The notes under the pieces were generated by a model that was given only the letters and a program-made list of their open reading frames with translations, was not told the origin of the DNA and did not search any database. This document shows, in pieces, positions 52,981 to 61,189 of a stretch of 64,000 bases of DNA; position 1 is the first letter of the stretch, and the number at the start of each line of letters is the position of its first letter. The stretch lies in contig NZ_BBMP01000022.1 of assembly GCF_000755245.1 (NCBI RefSeq), forward strand, positions 910,712-974,711, in the 5' to 3' direction. This stretch comes from Halococcus sediminicola. GTDB lineage: Archaea; Halobacteriota; Halobacteria; Halobacteriales; Halococcaceae. Position numbers and translations under genes: made by a program.

Positions 52981-53136
52981 CTACTGGTCGCTTTCCTCGT
53001 CGAAGCGCGTGCTCGCGCGGTCGTCGGCTCGGCGGCGCATGCCGATCCAGAGGCCGATGGCAAAGGTCGCGATCGCGGCGACGACGACCACGACCGGTTC
53101 CGCGTGACTGAATCCCAGATGGAGGAATGTGTCCAT
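52981..53136 (-). CDS. 51-residue single-helix membrane protein
   Basis: Starts MDTFLHLGFSHAEP, has one helix VVVVVAAIATFAIGLWIGM and an Arg/Asp-rich cytoplasmic tail. The ATG at 53136 is leaderless relative to CTTTTTG on the minus strand (about 53160-53166). Small single-span haloarchaeal proteins of this sort are common; function unknown. Repeat copy E lies upstream. Confidence 0.6.
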   Translation of the reverse strand: MDTFLHLGFSHAEPVVVVVAAIATFAIGLWIGMRRRADDRASTRFDEESDQ

Positions 53137-53185
53137 GTCGCGCACGTCGACACAGTGCGCAAAAAGCCGTCCGGTCGGCCGCCGG

Positions 53186-53446
53186 CTGCGGTGCGGTCGC
53201 GGGACGGTTGCGGTGCCGTCCCTGGCGGATGAAGGGCGAGGCACGCGAGCGCAGCGAGCAGCGAACGAAGTGAGCGCGTGCCGGGGCTTCGGCGGTGCGG
53301 GGTGGTATGTCCGCGCGAACGCAGTAAGCGCGGTTCACCGTGAACGAGGTCGAAGGCCGAGTGAGTGGGAGTTTTTCATGAACGTTTTTGCAAGGGGTTG
53401 AGCGCGAGCGACCGCAGGGAACGAGCGCGAACCCCCGCAGTAAAAA
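53186..53446 (-). repeat. dispersed intergenic repeat, copy E
   Basis: Minus orientation, filling most of the 313-bp gap. It starts TTTTTACTGCGGGGG directly after the npdG stop (4 bp), then CAAAAACGTTCATGAAAAA, CACTCGGCCTTCGACC, GTGAACCGCG, GCACCGCCGAAGCCC, and a long core stem GGCACGCG / CGCGTGCC (53240-53247 with 53275-53282). GCTCGC-rich sequence makes up the loop. The end is CTTCATCCGCCAGG. Confidence 0.8.
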
Positions 53447-53449
53447 GGT

Positions 53450-54115
53450 TCAGTGGAAGGACACGCCGAGATCGGCGAGGGCGTCGTTGTTCGCGGCGAC
53501 GTTGATGAGCAGCGGCGTCAGACTCTCGACCGCGGGGGCAGCCGCGAGCGGGCCGGCGTCGAGCGCGCGCATCCCGTCGATGCCGTCGGCGAGGCTCCCG
53601 ACCGTTGCTTTCGCGTCGGTGTCGTCGCCGACGACGAGTACGTCCCAGTCTAGGGAGGCGTCGAGGTCGGCGAGGCGGCCGGCCGCGAGGTTGTGGAACG
53701 CGCCAACCACGGGGACCCCGTCGGGGGCAGCGGCGGCGGCGAGCGCGCTCACGCTGCCCGCACTCGGTGGGTTGTAGTGCATCGTGCCGTCCTCGCGGCG
53801 CATGCCGACCGCCGGCGTCACCACGATCGTGTCGTCGAGACCGTCCTCGATGGCGTCGATGGTGTCCGCGAGGTGGTAGGCTGGCACGCAGAGAACGGCG
53901 ACGTCGGCGCGGTCCGTGGCCATCGCGTTGTCGAATCCTTTTATTTCGCCCTCGACGTCTCGACCGTCGAGTTCGCGTTCGTACTCGGTCGCGCGCTCGC
54001 GGGCCTTCTCGGGGTCGCGCGACCCGACGAGGACCTCGTGGTCGGTGTCGCGCGTCAGTCGGAGGGCGAGTCCCGCACCGAGGTCGCCCGTGCCGCCACA
54101 GAGTGCGATGCGCAT
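53450..54115 (-). CDS. npdG: NADPH-dependent F420 reductase
   Basis: 221 residues. NADP-binding GGTGDLG near the N-terminus (residues 8-14), SRDPEKARERA as the phosphate-contacting region, CVPAYHLADTI and VVTPAVGMRREDG; matches F420H2:NADP+ oxidoreductase. It moves hydride between F420 and NADP+, a supply for the F420-dependent enzyme at 4383. The GTTTATTC on the minus strand (about 54139-54146) fits the leaderless ATG at 54115. Immediately followed by repeat copy E. Confidence 0.92.
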   Translation of the reverse strand: MRIALCGGTGDLGAGLALRLTRDTDHEVLVGSRDPEKARERATEYERELDGRDVEGEIKGFDNAMATDRADVAVLCVPAYHLADTIDAIEDGLDDTIVVTPAVGMRREDGTMHYNPPSAGSVSALAAAAAPDGVPVVGAFHNLAAGRLADLDASLDWDVLVVGDDTDAKATVGSLADGIDGMRALDAGPLAAAPAVESLTPLLINVAANNDALADLGVSFH

Positions 54116-54158
54116 ACCCAACGGTCGCCCGAACGCCGAATAAACGTTCGTGTCTCCG

Positions 54159-55034
54159 TCACGCGGACAGCAGTTCGGGGAGGTCGTCGATGGTTTCGAG
54201 CACCGCATCCGCCCCAGCGCGCTCGAACTTCTTCCTCCCCTCCTCCCCGGTGAGTCCGCCGGTGAGAACGCCCACACCGCGATACTCGCGCTCCGGGTCC
54301 GTCTCACTGGCGTTGCGCGCCGTCTCGATATCGTCGAGCGTGTCGCCGACGAAGACCAGACTCGATGCGTCGAGACGGTCGGCGAGCGCCACGAGCGCCG
54401 CCGGGTCGGGCTTCCCAGGATGGGGGCTGTCCATCGTGAAGCGGTGCTCGTCGGGAACGTCGAGACCGACCCGCGAGAGGGCGATATCGGCCTCTGCCGC
54501 CGGTCGCCCGGTCACGACACCCACGCGGAAATTTCCGGTCAAGAAGCCGAGCGTCGTCGGGTCGGCGAGCACCCGCTCGTCGTCGATGAAACCGGAACCG
54601 GCGATGGCCGGGTCCGCCTCCTCGCCTTCGAGGTCTTCGTACAGGTCGGCCCCGAGATAGAGTTGCTGGAAGACCTCGCGAAGTCGCTCGCGGTCCCACG
54701 CCGCGAACGCCCGCTCGCACTCGTCGGGCGCGAGCGCGTTTCGCACCACCGCCTCGGCCCCGGTGAGGCCGCCGTCGGCCGCCGCGACGTCGTCGGTGAA
54801 CTCCTCGATGGAGAGTTCGAGTCCCTCACGCCGAGCGAGCAGGTACAGCGCCGCCGCGTGCGTGAGTTCCCAGTCGTCGTTGAACCCGCCGGCCTCCTTG
54901 AACGACTGGACGTCACCTCGATCCAGGGACTCGCCGTGAACCACCTCGATGGTTTCGACGATGGCCCGCCGGTAGGAGTCGGCCACGTCCACGAGCACGC
55001 CGTCGACGTCGAGGGCGACCACGTCGGGGTTCAC
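54159..55034 (-). CDS. TIGR01548 family HAD phosphatase
   Basis: 291 residues, GTG start. HAD motif I is [17 protein letters not shown], motif II is VVTGRP, motif III is Lys in GKPDPAAL, and motif IV is [11 protein letters not shown]. The long helical cap (about 25-150) matches TIGR01548, a family near imidazoleglycerol-phosphate dehydratase-type HADs and often haloarchaeal. Substrate unknown. It overlaps the UPF0146 gene by 4 nt (GTGA). Confidence 0.88.
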   Translation of the reverse strand: MNPDVVALDVDGVLVDVADSYRRAIVETIEVVHGESLDRGDVQSFKEAGGFNDDWELTHAAALYLLARREGLELSIEEFTDDVAAADGGLTGAEAVVRNALAPDECERAFAAWDRERLREVFQQLYLGADLYEDLEGEEADPAIAGSGFIDDERVLADPTTLGFLTGNFRVGVVTGRPAAEADIALSRVGLDVPDEHRFTMDSPHPGKPDPAALVALADRLDASSLVFVGDTLDDIETARNASETDPEREYRGVGVLTGGLTGEEGRKKFERAGADAVLETIDDLPELLSA

Positions 55035-55471
55035 CCGCGCTCACCGTCCGGTTCCGGCCCCCGGCTCGTGGCGCGAAAGAGCGTCTCACCGGCCGGCAGC
55101 GTCTCGGTGTCGGTCGGCACGGCCGGAAATTCGCCGCCGAGGGTCGTGAAGAACAGTTCAGTTCCGACCGTCCGGGCGACTGCTCGTGTCGGCCGGTGGA
55201 GTTCCCGCGGGAGGTTCAGCGCGTAGAGCGCGTCGGCGTCGGCGTAGACGTCGATCGCGGGGTCGGTGACGTCGTCGCGGACGAACGCGACACCGCCGGG
55301 CACAGTACAGGAACGGATGTCGGTCGCCGTCACCGACGTGTCGTCGGCGAGGCGGGCGGCGACGTCGGTCCGTGCGCCGATGCCGACCTCGACGAGACCG
55401 TCGAACCGGGCGAGGCGGGCGGCGAGCGCGTCGCCGAACGTGGCGCTCGCGGGCCGATTTCGGGGGTTCAC
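55031..55471 (-). CDS. UPF0146 family protein
   Basis: 146 residues, GTG start. A methyltransferase-like Rossmann core without an obvious SAM motif: [27 protein letters not shown], then [31 protein letters not shown]0146 is archaeal; function is not established. Overlaps the HAD gene, so the two share a transcript. It diverges from archaemetzincin by 39 nt. Confidence 0.85.
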   Translation of the reverse strand: MNPRNRPASATFGDALAARLARFDGLVEVGIGARTDVAARLADDTSVTATDIRSCTVPGGVAFVRDDVTDPAIDVYADADALYALNLPRELHRPTRAVARTVGTELFFTTLGGEFPAVPTDTETLPAGETLFRATSRGPEPDGERG

Positions 55472-55510
55472 GTCGGGACGTTTATGATTGGGGCGTCCTA
55501 ACCCCTTCGC

Positions 55511-56029
55511 ATGCACGTCGACATCGTGCCGGTCGGTGACGTCCCCGCTCCGATCAAGCGGGCAGCGTCGGCCGGACTGCGCTCGGTCTACGGCTGTGAC
55601 GTCATGCTTCACGATGCCCGTACGCTTCCCGAGGACGCCTACGACGAGAGCCGCGGCCAGTACCGCGCCGAGGCGTTCATCGAACTCGCTGGGCGGGTCG
55701 GGAGTGCCGAGAAGAACATCGCCCTCACCACCGAGGACCTCTTCTATCGCCGGCGCAACTACGTTTTCGGACTCGCCTACCTCTCGGGCAACGGCAGCGT
55801 GGTCTCGACGTATCGCCTCCAGACCGCCGCCGACGGCGGCCGGCTGAACCGCTCGGAAGACGAAGTGTTCGCCGGGCGTGTCCGCAAGGAAGTCGTCCAC
55901 GAGATCGGCCACACCCTCGGTCTCGAACACTGCGACGACGAGCGCTGTGTGATGAACTTCTCGCCGACCGTGCGCGAAGTCGACGTCAAAAACCAGCAGC
56001 TCTGTGCCGACTGCTCGACGCTCGTGTAG
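55511..56029 (+). CDS. amzA: archaemetzincin family zinc metalloprotease
   Basis: 172 residues. The metzincin zinc motif HEIGHTLGLEHC is followed by CVM and CADC, the four-Cys site that holds a second zinc in archaemetzincins. Catalytic Glu is in the HExxH. The upstream TTTATGA (55481-55487) places the start at the ATG at 55511 in a leaderless mRNA. A soluble peptidase with little known about substrates; convergent with the sulfotransferase-like gene. Confidence 0.93.
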   Translation: MHVDIVPVGDVPAPIKRAASAGLRSVYGCDVMLHDARTLPEDAYDESRGQYRAEAFIELAGRVGSAEKNIALTTEDLFYRRRNYVFGLAYLSGNGSVVSTYRLQTAADGGRLNRSEDEVFAGRVRKEVVHEIGHTLGLEHCDDERCVMNFSPTVREVDVKNQQLCADCSTLV

Positions 56030-56030
56030 G

Positions 56031-57332
56031 CTACCGGCGTGGGTCTCGCCGCCATCGTCGCGTTTCGACGACCGCACCGATCCCACAGAGCACTCCGCCC
56101 GCGAGCAACCCCACCCAAACGACCCAGCCCGGAATCGAGTACCGCAGCAGTGTCAGCCCGTAGGCGAGCGCGTCCCGAATGAACCCCGTCTCGTCGGTGC
56201 CCATGTCGAAACCCGCCGCGCCGGCGGTCGGCCGGTCCTCGCTTCCCTCGCCCGACCCGCTTTGGGGGATGCGGTCGGCGTCGTAGGGGAGTCGCCCCGT
56301 CTCGACCGCCCAGACCGCCTCTCCCGACCCGTCGAGTTCCACGATGCGGTCGTTGTATGAGTCGACGACGAGCGTGTTTCCATCCCCCAGACGGTCGGCG
56401 TCGCGCGGCCAGTCGAGGCGGGCGCTCCCGCCGGCCGTCCACACCGGTTTTCCACCGTCGAACTCCACGATGCGGTCGTTTTCGGAATCGGCGACGAGGA
56501 GATGGCCGTCGGCGAGGCGGTCGGGGTTGTGCTGGGCGAAGAGCGGTCCCGCGCTTCCGTTCGGCGTGAAGCGGTTCGGGCCGACGAGCGGTTCGACTGT
56601 CGTACCGTTCTCCCCGACGCGCAACTCGACGACCGTATCGAAGTTTCTGAGGCTCACTTGGAACCTGTTCTCGCCCACTCTATCGACGTCGTTCAGATGG
56701 GTCCAGTCGTCTTCTGGACCCGTCCCGGGAGGTGGGTCGTAGGTCGAATTCGCGTTCCACTGCCACTGGACCGCGCCGTCGCGGTCGATGGCGAACACGC
56801 GGTCGTTGCCCATGTCGGCGAGCACCCAGCGCGCCTCGCCGTCCTCGGTATAGCGGTCGACGTCGTGGAGTTCGTGTTCGTGGCGCTCGACGTCGTACCA
56901 GCCGTATTGCCAGCCCGTTTCGTTCGTTTCCTGGTTCACGATGCGGACGGTGTTGTGCACACAGCCCTTGGTCCCGTCGTCTCGATAGCGCGCAGGGCAC
57001 TGCTCGTCGGGCAGGGCGTCCGCACCCGCTATCTGGACGCGATCCGGCCCGAGCGCCTCGACGTCGAAGACGTTCTCCACGGCCGTGTACTCCCAGACCA
57101 CGGTCCCGTCGGGTGCGAGTTCGAGCGCTCGGCCCTCGTCGTGATAGCCCTGCAACCCGACCAGCGTGTTCCGTTGGGGCGGTTCGTCGTCGACCGTTAC
57201 CTGTGGTTCGTTCGCGCTCACGAAGCCGACGAGCGCGAGCGCGAGCAGTACTAGACAGAGCGCGGCGAAGGCCGCCGCACGCCGCCTCGATGGCGTTTCG
57301 AATCGTCCGCGGAGCCGTGAGAGGGGGCGCAC
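56031..57332 (-). CDS. arylsulfotransferase-like beta-propeller membrane protein
   Basis: 433 residues, GTG start. An N-terminal membrane helix (about 18-40) and a C-terminal helix (about 395-415) anchor an extracellular six-bladed propeller with repeating WVLADMGNDRVFAID, HLLVADSENDRIVEFD and TLVVDSYNDRIVELD. The form matches the archaeal aryl-sulfotransferase (ASST/DUF4915-like) family. Enzymatic residues were not confirmed. It starts 1 nt after the ABCE1 stop, so it is in the EMC6-ABCE1 operon. Confidence 0.8.
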   Translation of the reverse strand: MRPLSRLRGRFETPSRRRAAAFAALCLVLLALALVGFVSANEPQVTVDDEPPQRNTLVGLQGYHDEGRALELAPDGTVVWEYTAVENVFDVEALGPDRVQIAGADALPDEQCPARYRDDGTKGCVHNTVRIVNQETNETGWQYGWYDVERHEHELHDVDRYTEDGEARWVLADMGNDRVFAIDRDGAVQWQWNANSTYDPPPGTGPEDDWTHLNDVDRVGENRFQVSLRNFDTVVELRVGENGTTVEPLVGPNRFTPNGSAGPLFAQHNPDRLADGHLLVADSENDRIVEFDGGKPVWTAGGSARLDWPRDADRLGDGNTLVVDSYNDRIVELDGSGEAVWAVETGRLPYDADRIPQSGSGEGSEDRPTAGAAGFDMGTDETGFIRDALAYGLTLLRYSIPGWVVWVGLLAGGVLCGIGAVVETRRWRRDPRR

Positions 57333-57333
57333 G

Positions 57334-59157
57334 TCAGGGTGCGTAGTAGTACTCGCCGGCCTGCTTTTGCTCGCGGTCGAGCTGGCTGCCGGGTTTGTTG
57401 ATGCGCGGGCGGCCGACGCGCTCGTCGCGCCGGAAGGTCACGTCGAGGTCTTCGAGGAAGCGGTTCATCCCCTCGCGCATCCCGACAGGAGGGCTCGCGT
57501 GTCCCGACTGGGCGGGTTCGCCGTCGAAGACCAACAATCGGTCGGCGAGCAGGTCGATCATGTAGGTGTCGTGGTCGATGACCAGCGCCGTCGCATCGTG
57601 GTTCTCGGCGTACCGGCGGATGGCCGTCGTCGCTTGCACACGCTGCTCGACGTCGATGTGGGCCGACGGCTCGTCGAGCACGTAGAGGTCGGCCTCTTCG
57701 GAGAGACAGGCCGCGATGGCGACGCGCTGGCGCTCCCCGCCCGAGAGGTCGGTGAGGTTCTGTTCCATCACGCGGTCGAGCTGGAGGGGTTGGGCGATTT
57801 CGGTGTTCCAGTACGAGGAACCGAAGTCGTTCGTGATGGAGGACAGAAAGGCATCGACGCGCATCGGCTGGTCGATGTCGATATACTGTGGCTTGTACGA
57901 GACGTCGAGGTCCGTGTCGAGACTCCCCGAATCGGGGGCGAGATTGCCGGCCAGCAGTTCGGCGAACGTCGATTTCCCGATGCCGTTCGGCCCGACGACG
58001 CCGAGCACCTCGTTTTCGTGGATGGTGCCGCCCTCGATACTGAGCGAGAACTCGCCGTCGCCGTAGGATTTCTCAATGTCCGGATACTCGACGAGCGGGT
58101 CGCCCGCCGCGACGCTGCGGGGGGCGTGTTCCTCGAACTCGATCGCGTTCGGGCGAATCCTCATGTTCTCGTTTTCGAGGTAGCCCGCGAGATACTCGTT
58201 GATACCGTTCTTGACCGATTTCGGTGGCGTAATCACGCCGTAGGCTCCGGGTTCGCCGTAGGCGACATGGAGGGAATCGGCGAGCAGGTCGAGGATCGCG
58301 AGGTCGTGTTCGACCACGAGCATCGAGCGATCCTTTCCCGTGAGGTCGCCGATGAGCCGCGCGGCGGTCATGCGCTGGCCGATGTCGAGATACGGGGTGA
58401 TCTCGTCGAGGAAGTAGAAGTCGGCGTCGCGGGCGAGCGTCGCCGCGAGCGCCACCCGTTGAAGTTCGCCGCCCGAAATCGAGTCGATCGGCTGGTCCAT
58501 CACCGGGCCGATCGAGAGGCGCTCGACGAGCTCGTCGAGCACGCCCCGTTCGTCGGTGCGGGCGAGCAACTCGCGGGTGTTGCCGTCGAAGCGCTTGGGA
58601 ATTTGATCGACGTACTGTGGCTTTCTGGCGACCGTTATCGCCTCGTCTTGGAGGGCTTCGAGATAGCTCTGGAGTTCGGTGCCACGATACTCGTCCATGA
58701 CGCTCTCCCAGCCCGCGGGCCCGTCCCACTCGCCGAGGTTGGGGGTGATCTCGTTGGCGAGGATCCGGACCGCGGTCGTCTTGCCGATGCCGTTGGGACC
58801 CAAGATTCCTGTCACCTTCCCGTCCTGTGGGGCGGGCAGGCCGTACAGCGCGAAGGAGTTCTCGCCGTAGCGATGCACGGGATCGTCGTCGAGTTCCTGT
58901 GGCAGGTTGATGATCTCGATGGCATCGAAGGGACATTTCTCGACGCAGATGCCACAGGTCTCGCCCAGGCAGAGTTCCTCGGAGATGGAGATCTGGTTCG
59001 GACCCCCATCATACCTGTCGTCGTCGTAGCGCTCCTCGCGCGTGACGATGCACTCTTCGCCCGTGCGATTGGGCGGGCAGAAGTTCGCACACTCGTAGTT
59101 GCAGCGGTCGGGCTGGCAGCGGTCGAGGTCGACCACGGCGATTGAGTCGTCGGCCAT
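57334..59157 (-). CDS. ribosome recycling ATPase ABCE1 / RLI
   Basis: 607 residues. An N-terminal ferredoxin-like Fe-S domain: CQPDRCNYECANFCP and LCLGETCGICVEKCPF (two clusters). Twin ABC modules have Walker A GPNGIGKTT and GPNGIGKST, and signatures ISGGELQRVAL and LSGGERQRVAI. It splits ribosomes after termination. The second Fe-S motif carries two extra residues (ET) between LCLG and CGIC, and about 12 extra acidic residues lie between the clusters, apparently haloarchaeal traits. Start overlaps the EMC6-like gene stop (TGATG). Confidence 0.96.
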   Translation of the reverse strand: MADDSIAVVDLDRCQPDRCNYECANFCPPNRTGEECIVTREERYDDDRYDGGPNQISISEELCLGETCGICVEKCPFDAIEIINLPQELDDDPVHRYGENSFALYGLPAPQDGKVTGILGPNGIGKTTAVRILANEITPNLGEWDGPAGWESVMDEYRGTELQSYLEALQDEAITVARKPQYVDQIPKRFDGNTRELLARTDERGVLDELVERLSIGPVMDQPIDSISGGELQRVALAATLARDADFYFLDEITPYLDIGQRMTAARLIGDLTGKDRSMLVVEHDLAILDLLADSLHVAYGEPGAYGVITPPKSVKNGINEYLAGYLENENMRIRPNAIEFEEHAPRSVAAGDPLVEYPDIEKSYGDGEFSLSIEGGTIHENEVLGVVGPNGIGKSTFAELLAGNLAPDSGSLDTDLDVSYKPQYIDIDQPMRVDAFLSSITNDFGSSYWNTEIAQPLQLDRVMEQNLTDLSGGERQRVAIAACLSEEADLYVLDEPSAHIDVEQRVQATTAIRRYAENHDATALVIDHDTYMIDLLADRLLVFDGEPAQSGHASPPVGMREGMNRFLEDLDVTFRRDERVGRPRINKPGSQLDREQKQAGEYYYAP

Positions 59158-59459
59158 CAGAAGCTCGTCTGGGTGGTCAGCAGTATTGCCCACGTCACGA
59201 ACCACAGCGCGAAGGTCATGAACGCGATGTAGACGTTGTCCTTCATCGAAAAGTCCTCGACGTCGACCCCCAACAGTCGCAGGAGGGGCAACTGGAGGAG
59301 GATGACGCCCGCGAGTGGATAGAGTCCGCTCGGATCGGTCGCCCCGCTTGCGATCACAGCGGAGACGAGCGCGGCCGCGATGCCCGAAAGCGACGTGACC
59401 GAGGTGACCGTCAGACTCCGGAGATGGTCGGCGCGCGCGTCGGCTGTCTCGGTCGCCAT
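59157..59459 (-). CDS. EMC6-like membrane protein
   Basis: 100 residues with three helices: SLTVTSVTSLSGIAAALVSAV, GLYPLAGVILLQLPLLRLLG, and NVYIAFMTFALWFVTWAILLT. The VxDFSxKDNxYI segment matches haloarchaeal EMC6-like proteins, related to the ER membrane protein complex. GGTTTTTGAG on the minus strand (59481-59490) fits the ATG at 59459 rather than 59477. First gene of the operon with ABCE1 and the sulfotransferase-like gene. Confidence 0.85.
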   Translation of the reverse strand: MATETADARADHLRSLTVTSVTSLSGIAAALVSAVIASGATDPSGLYPLAGVILLQLPLLRLLGVDVEDFSMKDNVYIAFMTFALWFVTWAILLTTQTSF

Positions 59460-59585
59460 GACTGAGAGTTCGTCCACGCGCTCAAAAACCGTTCGCTCTC
59501 CGCGGGCGGTCGCTATCCGCCTCCGATGCCCGATGAAGCCGTGCAGACCGCGGTTTTATGGCCATTGCGCTCGTGGGTTAGGCCG

Positions 59586-59861
59586 ATGAGTGAACCCGAC
59601 GAAGAGAGCCTCGTAGACCTGCCGCCGAGTGCAAAACTCGTCTTCAAAGTGCTCGAATACAACGGCACGCTCACCCAGAAGGGCATCGTCGAGGAGTCGA
59701 TGCTGTCGGCGCGCACGGTCCGCTATGCGCTCGAACGGCTGGAGGGCATCGAGGCCATCGACGAGGACGTCTACTTCGCCGACGCCCGTCAGAACCTCTA
59801 CGAGATAACGGCCGCGCCGACGCCCGATGGCGAGACCGACGCGGCGACGTCCGACGACTGA
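59586..59861 (+). CDS. small winged-helix (MarR-like) regulator, paralogue
   Basis: 91 residues with LPPSAKLVFKVLEYNGTLTQKGIVEESMLSARTVRYALERLEGI, the same fold as the protein at 3976-4248. The tail is acidic. TTTTATGG (about 59554-59561) lies about 28 nt upstream of the ATG at 59586, predicting a leaderless mRNA. Targets unknown. Convergent with the MscS gene. Confidence 0.82.
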   Translation: MSEPDEESLVDLPPSAKLVFKVLEYNGTLTQKGIVEESMLSARTVRYALERLEGIEAIDEDVYFADARQNLYEITAAPTPDGETDAATSDD

Positions 59862-59864
59862 ACG

Positions 59865-60854
59865 CTATTCGGCCGACTCGATCCGCCGCCGGTTCTCGAC
59901 GCCCACACGCCCGGAGAGGTCGGCCTGCGGGAAGGGGATGTCGATGCCCGCCTCGTCGAAGCGCTCCTTGACGGCGGTGACGTACTCGCCGCGGACCTTG
60001 AGGTAGTCCGCCCGGTTGGGGTCGGCGATCCAAAAGCGCGAGGTCAGCCCCACGTAGGAGTCGGCGAGCGCGCCGCGGTCGGACTCGGACGATTCGGTCA
60101 TCCGCACCGTCGGCGCGGGGTCGTCGAGGATGTCGGGGTGGGTTTCGGCCTCCTCGACGATGATGTCGGTCGCCGTCTCGACGTCGTCGTCGTAGCCGAT
60201 GCCGAAGTTGAACTGCAAGCGGAGTTCGTCCTTCGCCACCGGGTTCTTGATAACGTCACCCGTGAGTATCGAGTTCGGCACCGTGAGCAGTTCGTTGTCG
60301 AAGGTGCGCACCCGGGTGACGCGGAAGGTGATGTCCTCGACGATGCCGGCGTAGGTGCCGGCGTCCCACTCGATCCAGTCGCCGATGCGGAACGGTCTAT
60401 CCGTATAGATGAACACCCCGGCGACGAAGTTCGAGATGGAATCTTTCAGGGCAAGACCGACGGCGAGTGTCGCGGCCGCGCCGATGGTGGCGATCGAGGT
60501 GAGCAGCCCCCTGTAGCCGGCGATTCTGAACGCGATGGCGATGGCGACGAAGACCATGACCATCTTCATCAACCGGACGAGCGGTCGCCGCTCGTGGGCA
60601 TCGAGTCCGCGCCGGTTCAACAGCCGACTCACGAACGGGACGACGGTCGCCCGGCCGAGCGAGTAGATGACGAACAGCGCGATGAAGAACGTGATGAGCG
60701 CGCCGAGAACGTCGTAGTAGGGGATCCCGAACCCGTGCAGGAACTCCCCGACGGGACCGAGTTCCGGGTTCGAGATGACGTCGGTGACGTTCGTCCCGTT
60801 CGGCGTTTCCGTGGGAGCCTGTTGGCCGACCCAGTCGGCGAAGCGAACCGCCAT
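59865..60854 (-). CDS. MscS family mechanosensitive channel
   Basis: 329 residues. An extracellular N-terminus and three to four helices lead to the pore helix LLTSIATIGAAATLAVGLALKDSISNFVAGVFIY, the MscS signature with its Gly/Ala packing. Then the cytosolic beta domain: RPFRIGDWIEWDAGTYAGIVEDITFRVTRVRTFDNELLTVPN. It opens during hypoosmotic shock to release solutes, important for a halophile. Its start overlaps the YhbY stop (TGATG). Confidence 0.92.
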   Translation of the reverse strand: MAVRFADWVGQQAPTETPNGTNVTDVISNPELGPVGEFLHGFGIPYYDVLGALITFFIALFVIYSLGRATVVPFVSRLLNRRGLDAHERRPLVRLMKMVMVFVAIAIAFRIAGYRGLLTSIATIGAAATLAVGLALKDSISNFVAGVFIYTDRPFRIGDWIEWDAGTYAGIVEDITFRVTRVRTFDNELLTVPNSILTGDVIKNPVAKDELRLQFNFGIGYDDDVETATDIIVEEAETHPDILDDPAPTVRMTESSESDRGALADSYVGLTSRFWIADPNRADYLKVRGEYVTAVKERFDEAGIDIPFPQADLSGRVGVENRRRIESAE

Positions 60855-61102
60855 CAGTGGTAGGTCGCCGTGTTGCCGCGCGTTTCCACCACCTCGGCGT
60901 TCGCCCGCTCGGCGAGGTCGTGGGCGAGTTCGTCGGTCGTCGCCGCACTGCGGGCCGCCCGGAGGAATTTGACTTTGACCAGTTCGCGGTCGTCGAGTTG
61001 GTTGTCGAGCTCCCCGACGACGCTCCCGATACCGCCCTTTCCGACCCGCAGCGTGGCATCGACGCCGTGGGCGCGCTCTTTGAGCGTTCGTTCGTCGGTC
61101 AT
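60854..61102 (-). CDS. YhbY/CRM-domain RNA-binding protein
   Basis: 82 residues, one CRM domain: LKERAHGVDATLRVGKGGIGSVVGELDNQLDDRELVKVKFL, with a GxxG-type loop and a C-terminal RGNTATYH. Related to pre-50S-associated YhbY. In many euryarchaea it sits with RNase P genes; here that side is occupied by the integrated element. A weak minus-strand BoxA CTTACG (about 61125-61130) gives it its own promoter. Coupled to mscS. Confidence 0.9.
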   Translation of the reverse strand: MTDERTLKERAHGVDATLRVGKGGIGSVVGELDNQLDDRELVKVKFLRAARSAATTDELAHDLAERANAEVVETRGNTATYH

Positions 61103-61189
61103 CGCCGGCCGTCCTCGCTCGCCGGACGTAAGCCTATCCATACGAAAACCGCACGAAGTGTTATGCTAATACCTCTCCTACCACTTTTC

